Of a DNA stretch of 64,000 bases, positions 50,302 to 62,100 are shown piece after piece. The position numbers and the translations under genes were made by a program. The notes under the pieces were generated by a model. The model had not been told where the DNA came from, made no database searches, and was given only the letters and a program-made list of their open reading frames with translations. Origin of the DNA: Okapia johnstoni (taxonomy: Eukaryota; Chordata; Mammalia; Artiodactyla; Giraffidae); assembly GCA_024291935.2 (NCBI GenBank), contig CM044306.1, positions 23,209,501 to 23,273,500 of the forward strand, in the 5' to 3' direction. Within the stretch, counting starts at the first letter, position 1; the number at the start of each line of letters is the position of its first letter.

Positions 50302-51500
50302 TTAACATAAAATCAAGGAAGGAAAAAGGTGTCCCACCTTGTACCCTCTCCCCTCGCGAGTTTCACCTGCTAGTGCAGTTAGTGGCTGTTCAGAAGCCAT
50401 CCTGCATATAATGTGGTTAGTTAAGTGTTCTAATGCCCCAGTTATCCAGTTAGTCACAGGCAGTAAGGTGGGGATTTGGTTAGTGGAGTCAAACAGAGAA
50501 GCAGTAATCTGATTAACCAGTTGCTTTCTGAGACTGTTGGCTAAGATGGTGGCTGTGGAATTGAGCAGATCTGCTAGATGAGGTTTAGCTTCAGGCAGAC
50601 TGTAGGAATCCACTGCTTTCTCCTTCACAGAGAATGCCCTTTGTAGATGGTCTCGAACTTGCTGTATCTTTTCCAGCATGTAACAAGGTCAGAAACGGCC
50701 AGCTGGCTATGGACCAGATTCCCAATTAGTCCATTTGTTTCTATCTTTTAGGGCCAATCTACTTTCTTTTTCCTCTTTTACAGCTAGGATGTGAGTGTGG
50801 GGCAGTAGATGGAGGTGCCAAAAGACGCTTGTAGTTTGGCAGCTGATTTCCTCAGGTCTGTGGATACAGAAAGGACTATTGCAGTAAGGGGGCTTTGTTT
50901 TAAAGGTCATGCCACTGAGTGTCCAACTATGCAGAGTGGAGAAGTACCTGACCTTGCTCCTCTTTCATACCTCCTCTTCCTCTTCTGGTTTCTCCTTTTC
51001 TGTCTTTCATCCTGGAACAGTGGTGGTACAATGGTATTCTCTTCTTTTAGCTACTCAGCCTTCCCAACTTGGGACTCTGAGGATTCTCTACAGAGGAAGC
51101 AATTGGGCACAGAGGGGTTTCTGTTTGCTCCTTCTGTTAACCACTTTAGAATAATGCTCATTGTCTTTACCTGTAGGTTGGGATTGGTGCAAATGTTCCC
51201 AAAACGGAAGGCAATTGGTTCCCTTTGGTTCATCTGCGCATCTGCTGCCACCTAGCGGTTGCTTCTCCTTTGGCACCCTGTGTAAAGTTGAGGGGATGTC
51301 ATGGACAGTTCTGTAGTGCCTTTTATCTCTGTCTCTATTTTTTCCCCTCCCAGACCTAAATTGTCCTCTTGTCTTACATCTTGATCCATCACATATACAC
51401 AAAGCTTCCTTTTGTTTTGCTCCTGGGTCAGAAAAATCTGGTAATGAATAGCTGGCATAGGACCTTTTCAGAAACCTGGAATCCACTAACAACATCCCTG
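50302..51500 (-). pseudogene. Decayed protein-coding relic, unidentified
   Basis: Minus-strand frames follow each other within 1.2 kb. The first is 51088-51495 (135 codons, with DFSDPGAKQKEA), alternating with an overlapping frame at 51051-51251. Next is 50707-50910 (FKTKPPYCNSPFCIHRPEE). Last is 50302-50679 (125 codons, MLEKIQQVRDHLQRAF, then SLPEAKPHLADLLNSTATIL). Composition is protein-like and frame changes are frequent, as expected of a dead retrocopy or an endogenous retroviral remnant. I recognise no family and no flanking LTR or poly(A). Strand and extent are inferred from the frames alone. Confidence 0.35.
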
Positions 51501-51689
51501 TTTGTTCCCAGTTTCTCTCTTTGGTAACATGAAATGGTAGCTTACTGCAGGGCTATGAGATGGGGGTGAGGAAGGATACTGCCAATCCAGGACAGCTCTG
51601 AATAGGAGCAGCTTTGAAGGTGAAATTTCCTTAGCTGCTCAGTTGCCCATCTCTCAATATTTCTTGTGTAGAGGGTCAGGCATTAATAA

Positions 51690-51810
51690 TAACGAAACCT
51701 TATTGAGCAGTTACTATGCGCCAGAGATGGTGTTCCAGGTATGTCACACTCATTAACTCCTTTAACCTCTTAATGACCCGGTGAGATGGAGTATACCTCT
51801 TCTAAGGTGA
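51690..51810 (-). repeat. MIR fragment
   Basis: 'cttattgagcagttactatgcgcc', 'cactcattaactcctttaacc' and 'ggtgagatggagtatacc' match inverted MIR. Confidence 0.75.
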
Positions 51811-51842
51811 GGAATTTGTTTCCAGGCTGACTGATCCCAGAG

Positions 51843-51966
51843 TTTCTTTTTTGGCCACCCCACATGGCTTGTGGGATCCTAGTTCCCAAGATCGGGAAAC
51901 CAGGGATTGAACCTGGGCCAGCAGTGAAAGTGCCGAGTCCTATCCACTGGACTGCTAGGGAATTCC
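51843..51966 (-). repeat. CHR SINE, minus orientation
   Basis: 'ttttttggccaccccacatgg', 'accagggattgaacctggg' and 'ggactgctagggaattcc' form an inverted CHR. It directly precedes another CHR. Confidence 0.88.
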
Positions 51967-51983
51967 ATCAAAGTTATGTTCTT

Positions 51984-52220
51984 TTTTTTTTAAACAAAAG
52001 TTTAAAAAATTATTATTTATTTATTGGTTGTCCTGGGCCTTCTTCGCTGTGCACTGGCTTTAGCAGTTGCAGCTCTAAAGCTCTAGAGTGCAGGCTCAGT
52101 AGTTGTGGCATACAGGCTTAGTTGCTCTGAGGCAAGTGGAATCTTCTGGGACCAGGGATTGAACCAGTGTCCCCAGCACTGCAAAGTGGATGCCCATTCA
52201 CTAGACCATCAGGGAAACCC
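51984..52220 (-). repeat. Long CHR SINE with 16-bp target duplication
   Basis: An inverted CHR with an A/T-rich tail. The target TCAAAGTTATGTTCTT is repeated exactly at 51968-51983 and 52221-52236, so the insertion is well delimited. Confidence 0.92.
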
Positions 52221-52974
52221 TCAAAGTTATGTTCTTAACCATTATGTTTTGCTGCCTCTTTAAGGCACAGACACCCCGAGTGCTAGGCATAGGGAACAGG
52301 GAAAGGAAACAGGGCTGTGTAGACACAAGCCTTCCCCACAGCACTTCCTCAGCCTGCAGGACACAGTGGGGTTGGTAACTGAGGCCCCAAAAGGAACTCT
52401 CCAATGTGCTGACTCCAAGGACTCGCTTCTGGCCCTGTCTCATTTCAGACAGAGTGAGCACAAAAGATAAAAACAACCAAATAGGTGGGCTTTCGTTTTC
52501 TTTCAGGCTGGCCCTTCCCATGTTGTTTGGAGGTGATAAGAATGCCCAGAGCCAGCATTTTGATACCAGTTTACAAAAAGAAACACAACTCCATCACACA
52601 GGGCAAAGAACCAAATCAGAAGTTTATTTGTGCTTTTGAAACCAGCCAAAGCAACCAGCAATTTCTTTCTCCAAAGGCTTCCTTCTCTCTCACCTTCTCT
52701 GAGACAAGCCTGTGGAAAAGGCAGAGGTGGGTGTGTGGACATGTTTAGCAGTGTCAGCTATGCGGAGGCAGGTTTAGTAACAGGTCTGCTGAAGAGGCCT
52801 CTTCTCACTTGTCCTACGGTGGTTTACATTTACTATGCAGGGTTGTCAGTGACGTGGGTCTCTTCTCTAAAGAGAAGAGTTGGTGGTGGTGGTGGGCTGG
52901 CAGGGGTAGGGAGTGGGCTCTTCGTTACTTCATAAAGGCAGGGTAGAGAGAAGGATGTGTGTCCTAAAGGGGGA

Positions 52975-53460
52975 AATACACATAAATCTGCTTTTATGAT
53001 TCAAAATATAGAAGATATAAAAGGGTGTAGAGTAAAAAGTGTCTCCCTCCTACCCTGTCTCACAGTCACGTAGAATCTCTGTCGTTGGAGGCAAACAGTG
53101 TTACCATCATCTTTCTCCTCCTAGTGACATCTCATACAATCTCATACATACAGAAGCAACGAGACTCCCTTTTTTACACAGATGGAGCAAATTAGACCTA
53201 CCCTTTACTACTTTTTTTTTTTACTTACATATCTCAGAGTGTATTCCATAGGTGTGGAGTGCTTTCTTTTTTTTTTCCTAACTGTTGCATAGTATTCAAT
53301 TCTATGAATTACTATAGTTCCTTGAGGGGGTCTCTATTGAACATTTAAGTCATTTCCAGAGGGTTGCTATTACAGGTAACCTTGTAGGTATATTATTTTG
53401 CCTGTGTGCAAGTGTACCTGTGGGATAAACCCCTAGATGTCGAATTGTTGGGTCAAAGAG
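52975..53460. repeat. Old L1 fragment
   Basis: 'tagtattcaattctatg', 'gaacatttaagtcatttcc', 'gtgcaagtgtacctgtgg' and 'gtcgaattgttgggtcaaagag' are ancient L1 3'-region segments in the inverted sense. Confidence 0.75.
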
Positions 53461-53971
53461 AATGAGGAGAGAAACAAGTTTGTCATTAAATAAATGACAG
53501 AGTGAAGTAGGGAGAATTTATTTAGATTTGAAGAGACATCCCAACTCTTCTGCATTCAGGGCCTAGAAATGGAGTCCTCATTGGGAAAGTCATAAAGTCA
53601 AACCTTGAGTGAGAGGCCCAAGCTGGTGCCTCATGATTGTACCAGGGTGTTAGAGAGTAAGATCTCTCCGTATGTAATGTCCTAAATGGACAGTTAGGAC
53701 ACTGCTGCTGCACACTAGAGTGGGCCCTGGTCTGAAAGGTCCCAAGGCCAGTCTGTATCACTATCACATGTGTCATCCCTCACCCCCATCAATAAAGGCA
53801 GCTCCTGTTTCAGGTTGGAAGACGGAGCTAGTGACATCATGCTGGCCTTGGTGTCCTCCATTACCATCCTAATTCTAATCATGTTGTTATCCCACTCATG
53901 CAAACACTCACTCTGCTGCTTAATGTGGTATAATGTGGTTCTTGCTCATAAAATGCAACCCATAGTCTTTT

Positions 53972-54165
53972 TGTTTAGTTGCTAAGTCATATTTGACTCT
54001 TTGCGACCCCGTGTTCTATAGCTCCTCTGTCCATGTGATTTCCCAGGCAAGAGTACTGGAGTGGGTTGCGATTTCCTTCTCCAGGGATCCTTCTGACCCA
54101 GGGATTGAACCTATGTCTCCTGCATTGGCAGTGGATTCTCTAACTGCAGAGCCATCAGGGAGGCC
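53972..54165 (-). repeat. Bov-tA SINE, minus orientation
   Basis: A diverged inverted Bov-tA, 'gttgctaagtcatatttgac' to 'gagccatcagggaggccc'. Confidence 0.88.
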
Positions 54166-54354
54166 CGTATTCTTTATTACCTAAAAGTTAATTTGATTAT
54201 GTTCCACCGGAATCCTTATACTGGATTCCTAATCTTTGCCAATCATATTGCAATACATGGGCATTTGGGGGAAATGTTGCCCTGGATTTGAGAGCGGTGG
54301 ATAAAGAAACCCAGATTCATCCTTGTGGCAAACATTCCTAATTGCTCTCCAATA

Positions 54355-54979
54355 TTTATTCTCTCCTTTAAATTTACTAATGCCTCCCCTCCTCCCCACC
54401 ACTCCACTTGTAAGCTGGATACAGGTTCTGCCTAGAAGAAACTCTCTTTGTAGCTTGGTATGTCTGTATATCCGAGTTCTGACCAATGGGATATAAGCAG
54501 AAGTGGTGTGTGTAACATCTGTGAAGTGTCCTTAGGAGAGATGTGCACGTCTCCATTCTTTCTATCTTTCCTGTTGGGTAGGATACTGACCTGACAGTGC
54601 GAACTGGAGCATCCATCTTGGGCCATGAGGTAACCATGGCAACGTTGACCACATGCGGTGTGGCAAAAAGAGAAGGTACCTGGGACCTGAGCACCTTGGA
54701 TTACTTACCTCCAGATTCTTACAGAAGGAAAAATAAACTTCTGTGTTAATTAAATCACTGTTATTTTGAGTTTTCTGTCACACGTAATTGAATCTAATCC
54801 TGACTGACATTGTCCCCCAATTTAGGAAAAACAATTACAGACTTAGCTTCTTTCAATAGTAAATGACCATCATCACTTTTGGAAATGAAGAAAAGTTACT
54901 TCACTGGCAACTCTCATCCTTCACAGAGAAATGAAGTCATGGCCAACAAATCTATTGGCATGGTTCTGATACCTGGGCT
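54355..54979 (-). other. SKAP1: SKAP1 3' untranslated region (end uncertain)
   Basis: Sequence after the SKAP1 stop on the minus strand. The first canonical AATAAA on this strand is at 54360-54355, about 620 bases past the stop. The true end could be elsewhere. Confidence 0.45.
54361..54810 (+). repeat. Ancient interspersed repeat, family uncertain
   Basis: 'gaccaatgggatataagcag', 'aaaaataaacttctgtgtta' and 'gtcacacgtaattgaatctaatcc' follow a recurring old mammalian repeat pattern. I cannot name the family. The SKAP1 3'UTR would cross it in antisense. Confidence 0.45.
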
Positions 54980-55081
54980 TCATCTTTCTTCCACTTCAAA
55001 GGCAGTGGTGAGATACTCCTTTGGCACAATCCCAATGAGGCTGTTCAGTTCTCCGACCCACCAGCCATACATACTATATTC
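54980..55081 (-). CDS. SKAP1: SKAP1 last coding exon (C-terminal half of the SH3 domain)
   Basis: SKAP1 (SKAP55) is a T-cell adaptor that works with ADAP to couple T-cell-receptor signals to integrin adhesion. It has a PH domain and a C-terminal SH3 domain. This 102-base exon encodes the last 33 residues: [20 protein letters not shown], then [13 protein letters not shown] and TGA (54982-54980). It holds the SH3 hallmarks: the paired Trp (WW), the Gly-Ile-Val-Pro turn and the final Tyr that line the proline-binding groove. The acceptor is 'atttttcag' at 55083-55082. The penultimate exon, with the ALYD-type start of the SH3, was not found up to 64000, so the last intron probably exceeds 8.9 kb. 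It lies tail to tail with SNX11. Confidence 0.93.
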   Translation of the reverse strand, partial: EYSMYGWWVGELNSLIGIVPKEYLTTAFEVEER

Positions 55082-55247
55082 CTGAAAAATGAAAAGAGGA
55101 TGGTTTTGGTTGGAATTTAGTCCTGCTTCTGTTAATCTTAGGTAATCTGTTAATGATCACATCGGAGAGTCTGTTGGGTGGTTTCTTTGTTGACACTATC
55201 AGTGCAACTCATTAACACTCATGATGGGATTACTAGAAGTTATCTAG

Positions 55248-55562
55248 GGCTTGCCTGGTGGCTCAGTGGTAAAGAATCTGCCTGCCAAAGCAGGAGACAC
55301 AGGTTTGATCCCTGATCTGGGAAGATCCCACATGCTTTGGAGCAACTAAGCCACGGTTATTGGGCCTGTGCTCTAGAGCCTGGGAGCTACAACTACTGAG
55401 TCCACATGCCACAATTACTGAAGCCCATGTACCCTAGAGCCTGTCTCATTGCGCACTGAAACTGGAGAGTAGCCCCTGCTCCCCACAACTAGAGAAAAGC
55501 CTTCATAGCAGCGAAGACCCAGCACAGCCAAAAATAAAATAAATAAATAAAAATCATTTAAA
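55248..55562 (+). repeat. Long CHR SINE in the SKAP1 last intron
   Basis: A full CHR with box B 'caggtttgatccctgatctgg', repeated body units and an A-rich (aaataaa)n tail. The target AAGTTATCTAG lies at 55237-55247 and 55563-55573. Confidence 0.92.
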
Positions 55563-55867
55563 AAGTTATCTAGAAGAAAGAAAGCAAACTCTGCTTTCCT
55601 TTCGCCATCTTTCTGTGTACATTGTACATTTAGCACATTTGGGGCCATGGCTGAACCTAAAGAGCATGTGTTTTACCAAGCAGAGTGGAACGGCTTCTTT
55701 GGGGAAAGCTGGGCACACCCAAAAATGCCAGAGCACTAAAGTATGCAGGGACTCAGGTCATAGTTCAAATCAATAATATTTCCCAACCTTCTTCCATGTG
55801 CAAAGTGCTGTTTGAGTTCCCATGAGATGGATGAGAGTCAGAACACTGCCTGCTCCCTGGGAGTTCA

Positions 55868-56090
55868 CAGCATAGAGTAATGGGCTTTGGAGTCAGACAG
55901 ACTGGGATCTTGTCCCTACTTGGTCATTTAGTAGCCATGTGACCGGAGGGTCTCCTGGCTTTAACTTCCTCTTCTGTAAGAGTTGTGATAACATCACCCC
56001 TCCCCTCTGTGGTGGGGGACATAAGTGATGCTGCCGAAGTGAAAATAATTCAAAGTGTCTGATACATAGTAGGTGCTCTAAACATTAGAT
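55868..56090 (+). repeat. MIR SINE
   Basis: 'gggctttggagtcagacagactggg', 'catttagtagccatgtgacc' and 'gatacatagtaggtgctc' in MIR order. Confidence 0.8.
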
Positions 56091-56837
56091 GCCTCCCTTG
56101 GAATAGGTGGGAGGTTGACAAGCACATCAATAATAACAGTCAGGACATGATAGGCAGGGAGGGGGCAAACAAGAAGGGGATTGAGAGGGCTTAAAAGAAG
56201 GGCAGTGCAGGGTTGAGAACAGAGCTCCTGGAGTACAGAAGAGCTTCTCAAAAGCACAGCGGATGAGGGGCATTACAGAACTACTGCAGGCACTAGGACA
56301 TGCTTTCCTTCTTTGAGGGAAGATAATTTAGGAATACATGGGAAGTACGTGTATTCCACTTCAACTGGATCTATCTTTTGCAGAGCTGACTGCTGAGATC
56401 TAGGGAAAAAAGAAAGAAAACCAAGTTTTTGACACACTAGAATTCTGGGTCAACTGATTATCTTTTTGTTTCTTTTAGTGGATCTCCCCTCTTCCAACTC
56501 TGCCTCTCCCCTAACTCAGCAGCTGACCTCTTTTCCACCTTCAAAGAGAAAAGAGAAGCTATCAGATCTGTCAAACTTCAGCCACCAAAACAGGAACTTA
56601 CCTGTATTGACAATCAGTCTTCTTTTCAATTAAAGTGGAGGAGGAGTCACTCCCCTGGTTTAAGACTGTCTCTTACAATATGCACTTGTAACTCTCTGCT
56701 TTGTTTCTTAGAGACCAGGTTCTGAGAAGTCTGATGTCTGCTTCTAATGTAAATGGCTCCTCCCATCAGCACTGAAGTGTATTCAGGTTTCTCTTGTCTT
56801 TGAAAACAATTATTAAATAGTTCCTACCACACGTCCG

Positions 56838-57053
56838 TGGACTTCCCTGGTGGCTCAGTGGTAAAGTATCCGCCTGCCAATGCAGGAGATGTGAGTTAGA
56901 TCCCTGGGTCGGGAAGATCCCTTGGAGAAGGAAATGGCAATCCACTCCAATATTTTTGCCTGGGAAATCCCATGGACAGAGGAGCTTGTGGGCTATAGTC
57001 CATCAGGTTGTAAAAGAGTTGGATACAACTTAGCGACTAAAACACCACCACAT
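56838..57053 (+). repeat. Bov-tA SINE
   Basis: A complete Bov-tA from 'ggacttccctggtggctcag' to 'acaacttagcgactaaaac'. Confidence 0.92.
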
Positions 57054-57299
57054 ATTTACTTCCTATTTAGACAATCTATGCAAACTGCCTATCTATGCAA
57101 ACTGCCAATTCACAGTCAAATTTATTGAAAGAATTTATTTCATTTACTGCCCCAACTTCTTGCTTTCTATTCACTCTTTGAGCCACTGTAATGTAAATGC
57201 TTCTGCCTTCATCGCTCCACTTATGCTTCCTATAGCCTCCTTATTGCTCAAATTCTGTGGGTACTTTTCAATCCTTAACTTGATCTCTAGCAGTCCTGG

Positions 57300-58474
57300 C
57301 ACTATGGATGTTTCTTGAGGTATTTTCTTCTCTTAATTTCTATAATTATACTCTCCTGGTTTCCCTCCTACCTCTCTGGTTGCTTCTTTTCATGCTCATC
57401 TTCCTTTACCCTCCTTTTCATGTGATTTTCCAGGGTTTTGTCCTGGCCTTCTTCCAATTTGATGTGCTTTCCTTGAGCAATCTTACGCATCTCCTGTGTA
57501 AATGACACAACAATAGCTCCAGCCCAGATCTAAGGCTTGAATCCCCAAACCCACGTGCATAGTCCTCAAGCTTCTCAAACTCACTCTGTCCTAAATTTAA
57601 CCATCATGTTGCCTCTATCTCTGTTTCCATTTCTGACGTATCTTTACCACCTGTGTTCTCTGTCTCAGTGAGTGGTACCGCTATGCACTCAATTACTCAA
57701 GCCAGAAACCCAAGAGTCATTCCCAATTTCACCCTCTACCAATCAGTCCTCAAGTTCTGTCAATTCTCTTTCCAAAATATTACTGGACTCCATCCGCTTC
57801 TCTCTATTCCCACTGGCAATGGCTTAGAGTCATGTCACTGTCCCCTCTCCTGAAGACCACAGAAGCAATATCCAAATTGGTTTCTGTATCTCCATTCTTA
57901 TTCTCCAATCTACTCTTCATTCTGTAGCCAGAATCTTTCTAAAAGGCACACTGATAAGATCACTGCTTTGCCTAAAACCTTTGAGTTCCTACTGCCTATT
58001 GTCAACTTCTTAAAAAGACGGACAAGACCTTGCGTGAACTAGTCCCACTCATTGTCATTTATCCCCTAAATCTAGTGAACTTGTAGTAAAACAGAATTTG
58101 TCTCTGCTTCTCCCTTGGGCCTCAGGCTCTCACTGTGGAGCCTTTCCTTTGCCTCTTTAGCCTCCACTTCCCCTACTCCCTTCCAGGGGGCTCACTCCTA
58201 AGCAGCCTTCAGATTCCAACTCCTAACTCTTTCTAGCCTCTCCAGAAACCCCTTGCTACCACTCTCTGACTGAGTGGGGGCCCCAGCTCTGTGGTCCACA
58301 GCTCTGTGCTTCTCCGGAAAAGAATTCATCACGCTGCCTTGTATCTGCCGGCCTTTGTCTCAGTGCCAGTCACTAGGTGGAAAGTTCTGTGGGAGCAGAG
58401 ACCTTGATGGTTTTGTTTGATTTTGTATTCCTACACTCAGCATGGTACCTGGCCCAAAAAAACCTTGTTAAATG
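57300..58474 (+). repeat. L2 LINE, long diverged copy
   Basis: Pyrimidine-rich L2 body with 'caatcagtcctcaagttctgtcaattc', 'gatcactgctttgcctaaaacc' and 'tgtgggagcagagacc'. It ends with the L2 terminus 'ctcagcatggtacctggcc'. It is an ancient, unbroken run of about 1.2 kb. Confidence 0.7.
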
Positions 58475-58485
58475 AGGTTATGAAG

Positions 58486-58602
58486 GGACTTCCCTGGTGG
58501 TTAAGATTCCTTGCTCCCAAAGTAGAGGGCACAGGTTTGATCCCTGATTGGAGAACTAAGATCCTATGTGCCTCGCAGCCAAAAAAAAAAAAAAAAAAAG
58601 AG
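58486..58602 (+). repeat. CHR SINE
   Basis: A short CHR with an A19 tail and the target AGRTTATGAAG at 58475-58485 and 58603-58613. It inserted at the end of the L2. Confidence 0.92.
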
Positions 58603-59015
58603 AGATTATGAAGAAATGAAGGGGGAGCAGTGGGAATTTACACTCTCAGTTGAGCAGATTTAGTTACAACCAACTCCAAGATACTCTCTGGTGACTGAAG
58701 ATACTCCCTGGTGACTGTGGCAGGAAGAGAGCAACTGCCTTTAGAGATAGTTTCCCAAATGGCTCCCTAAATACCATGAAGTCGCTACAAGAAGTGAGAC
58801 TACTGAGCTGATCCTAAAAGGAACAGGGAATTAGCATTTAAAAATCAGTCTTAAATAAATGAATGTGTCTGCCTCCCTCCCTCACTGTCCCCACTGCATC
58901 TTCTCATTGCCCCCTTCCCCAGGAGGGAGGCCAGCTTCCCCCTACAGCCTGCATTACTGTGTGGGAAATTACCCAGAATTCCTCAGCCTATGCCTGTCAG
59001 GGCATTCTGTTTTTA

Positions 59016-59137
59016 TAATTATTATTTTTTGGCCACACCATAAGGCTTGTAGGATCTTAGTTCACCAACCAGGGATTGAACCCAGGACACAGCAGTGACA
59101 GTTGGAGTACTAACCACTGGACTACCATGGAACTCCC
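59016..59137 (-). repeat. CHR SINE, minus orientation
   Basis: 'ttttttggccacaccataagg', 'aaccagggattgaacccagg' and 'ggactaccatggaactccc' form an inverted, diverged CHR. Confidence 0.88.
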
Positions 59138-62100
59138 ATGTTAGGACATTCTTAAGCTCCTCTTGATACAAATTATGTTGCTATTTCCCAACACTGAAGT
59201 TAGGGTAGTTTCTGCCTTAAGTTTTCTTACGGAGTTGTCTCACATTAGCATGTTGCTGCAATGCCATGTCGACCAGGGTCCTGTTGTGTGGAGGGGAATG
59301 CATGCTCTGTCTTAGAAATTCTAGCTTTAGCTTTTCTGCTATCTCACTGGAGACAGTGGGCACCACGTTGTCTGACAGTCATTTGACCAGTCAGCTTGCT
59401 TACACAGGTATGAGGTGTGGTCTTCTACCTGCCGGATGTTGCCACCTTCATCACCCAAGGGGCTCAGCGCGGGCATTCTCTCCCCAGGGACCATTCAAGA
59501 CTTCTGGGTCTGACTCACGCTTGGCAGCATCCTTCTTTAGCTGTAATGCCAGGAGTAGAGACTTAGCCTGGGGAAGGTGCTGTCTGCCAACTCGAACAGG
59601 GTGCGAACAGGAGGCAGACGAGGCCCAGCAGGACACCTGCAAAGGCTGGGCTCCCACTCAGTGCGCCCTTGCTCGAAGGGAGCACTGACCCTGCCGACCA
59701 CAGATGTAGTAGTCTCACCACAGTGCTGAGAACTGGGATGAGTGGAATCAACTCTCTGCCCTTCAAAACAAAAAAGCAGGCAGAAGTATAAGGAGGATGG
59801 CACAGTCTCGGAGACCATATGCATCCTGCTGTGGGAGCCTAAGAGTTTAATCAAAGCACCTACAGGTCTTGGGATCTGACTGTCTTTTCCAGATTTCATC
59901 CCTTGGCTGGATACCCAAAAAAGGCTGCAGGGCTGAGATGTTTAAAGCATGAATGGAAAATTTCTAGCCTTTTGGTCTCCTATCACCGCCCCCCACCCCC
60001 ATGCATTGCTCCAGCCCAGTCTGAACACCACGAGGTATTTTAAAATAATTTCTACTTTGATGAATTGCTGGGGAGTCCACAATTGCTCATAATCAAAGGG
60101 AGAAAAATGCAAATGAGATCCGGCCGAGAACTATCACCACCAAACGTTTATTTCACTGCACAGTGCCAAAAAGAATTAAAACAACATTAAACTCACAGCA
60201 ATCATGTTTAAGCCCTCGTTTCCAAGTGCCAAATTGCACCACTCTGGATCATACAGATGTTCGTTAATTATGCTAATTTTTATTAAACTATTAAAATGGA
60301 GAGAGTACTGGCTCAGTCAGGCAGACCCCAGCTCTGAATGAACTCTGCTCTTGTCTAGAGGTGCTAATTTACTGCATTTTTATTAAGTTGCTGATTCTTG
60401 GATTTTAGTTTTGGGATGGCAGAGATAACTGAATTCTTGGGATCAACATTTTCAATAACGTTTGACTTCTTTTTGCCCAGATGTTTGGAAGGACTGACTG
60501 GAAAAATGCCTGAGTTGGTCCCAGGAGACCTGAAATCTTCAATGCAGAAATGTCTCTACTTTCAATCAAGGGTTGGGGAGGGGATGCATACCTACCAGTG
60601 ACAATGTTAGGGACTCAGAATTATATAGGCTCCCTGCTCCGTAACTCTCTATACTCTGTGTGTGGTAGAACTAAGACATTAATTATACAAAATGGTTAAT
60701 TGAAGATGCTTTGGATAAGAATATGAAAAGCTATTTAAAAAACAAACCTTTTACATCAGTGCTTGCTTCTTGCCACAAAATCTTTTAAGAAGCCACTCAG
60801 TGTGGTTTGTTCTCATCATAAATATTTCTAGGCATGATTAAACATCTGTTTGCCTCAACATCAACCCTGCCCCATCTCCTTGAGCCTCTCAAATGAAGGA
60901 GTCTTAAAAACAAAGTCACTTATTTGGACTCTTGTTAATCTGGTTGGAGAGGCTCTTGGCCTGGATGAGCAGATTATTGGGGGAACCTGAAATAGGCACA
61001 GCCTTCACCATCAGCAACAATCAAAAGTGTTTATGGAGGCTTGCACACCACAATAAAAGGATTTATGCTGCTAATCTCCATCAACGAGGAAAAAAAAAGA
61101 GCCCTACCAAACCTGCCATAAAAAGAACAGCAAATTCTATAAACAAAAAGCAGTATGGCCACCAACCACGGGCACACTGCACAGCTTGACTCTGCCTCCA
61201 GTGGTTTCCTATTGCTGTTTATGGTTTCAAGACTATCATGGCCCTCCTCAGTGCTCCTCCTGTCACAGGGCCCTGAGTCCCTGTGTGATGCTGCAAATAC
61301 CCTGTCAGTAGGTGTCAGGGGATATCAGGGGGAAAACCAGCAGGCGCCTATCATAAGCCTTAAAAGAGATTAAATACCCCTACTCCATGATTGCTACATT
61401 TTAATTTCTCTCCTCCCTGCTGGTTCCTATTTGTATACGCTCTTCCATAGCTCCCCTGGAGTAGCACAGACATGACCTAGAATGACCATCCTGTTTTGGG
61501 ATGAGAATTCAATTTCTAGGCTCAGTGAATCCTAGGCTGTTCCAGCAAAAGGAAATCACCATCCTCTAGGGCACAGATTCTTAAACTGGCGTCTGTGAAC
61601 CCCTGGCATGTCTGGATGGACATGAAGGGATCTTTCAATTCCTTGAAAATGGTGTAAAATTTGTGTACATGTGTCTTGTCCCTTGGGTGAGGTCCCAGAC
61701 CTTTCATCACATTCTCAAAGGGTTATGAACCCTCTACTGTTTTATCAATCAGCACTTTAGGGGGAAAATGCATGATTTTTTTGGCCTGGATCTGCACTTT
61801 GGCCCAGTGTGGCCATCTTCCCGCTACTCCCTTTTTTAAAACACAAAAGGAAAGGAAATCAAGAATCTTGCCATGCTGGGTTTCCAAGGCTTCAGCCTTC
61901 CAGTTGCCAAGTCTATTACTGCTTCAAAGGCTGACCAAGCTTGCTTATCCTTTCTAAGGCCCCATCTCTTTAATGTGACTTAAAAGTTGTGGTGTCTTCT
62001 CATAGCTTCCATTCAAATCCACATGATGGCTTTCGGAGCAAGCTGCTTGACACCCTATGTTCCCCTGAGAATGTTCCTAATGGAAACGTTCTCTTTCCAC

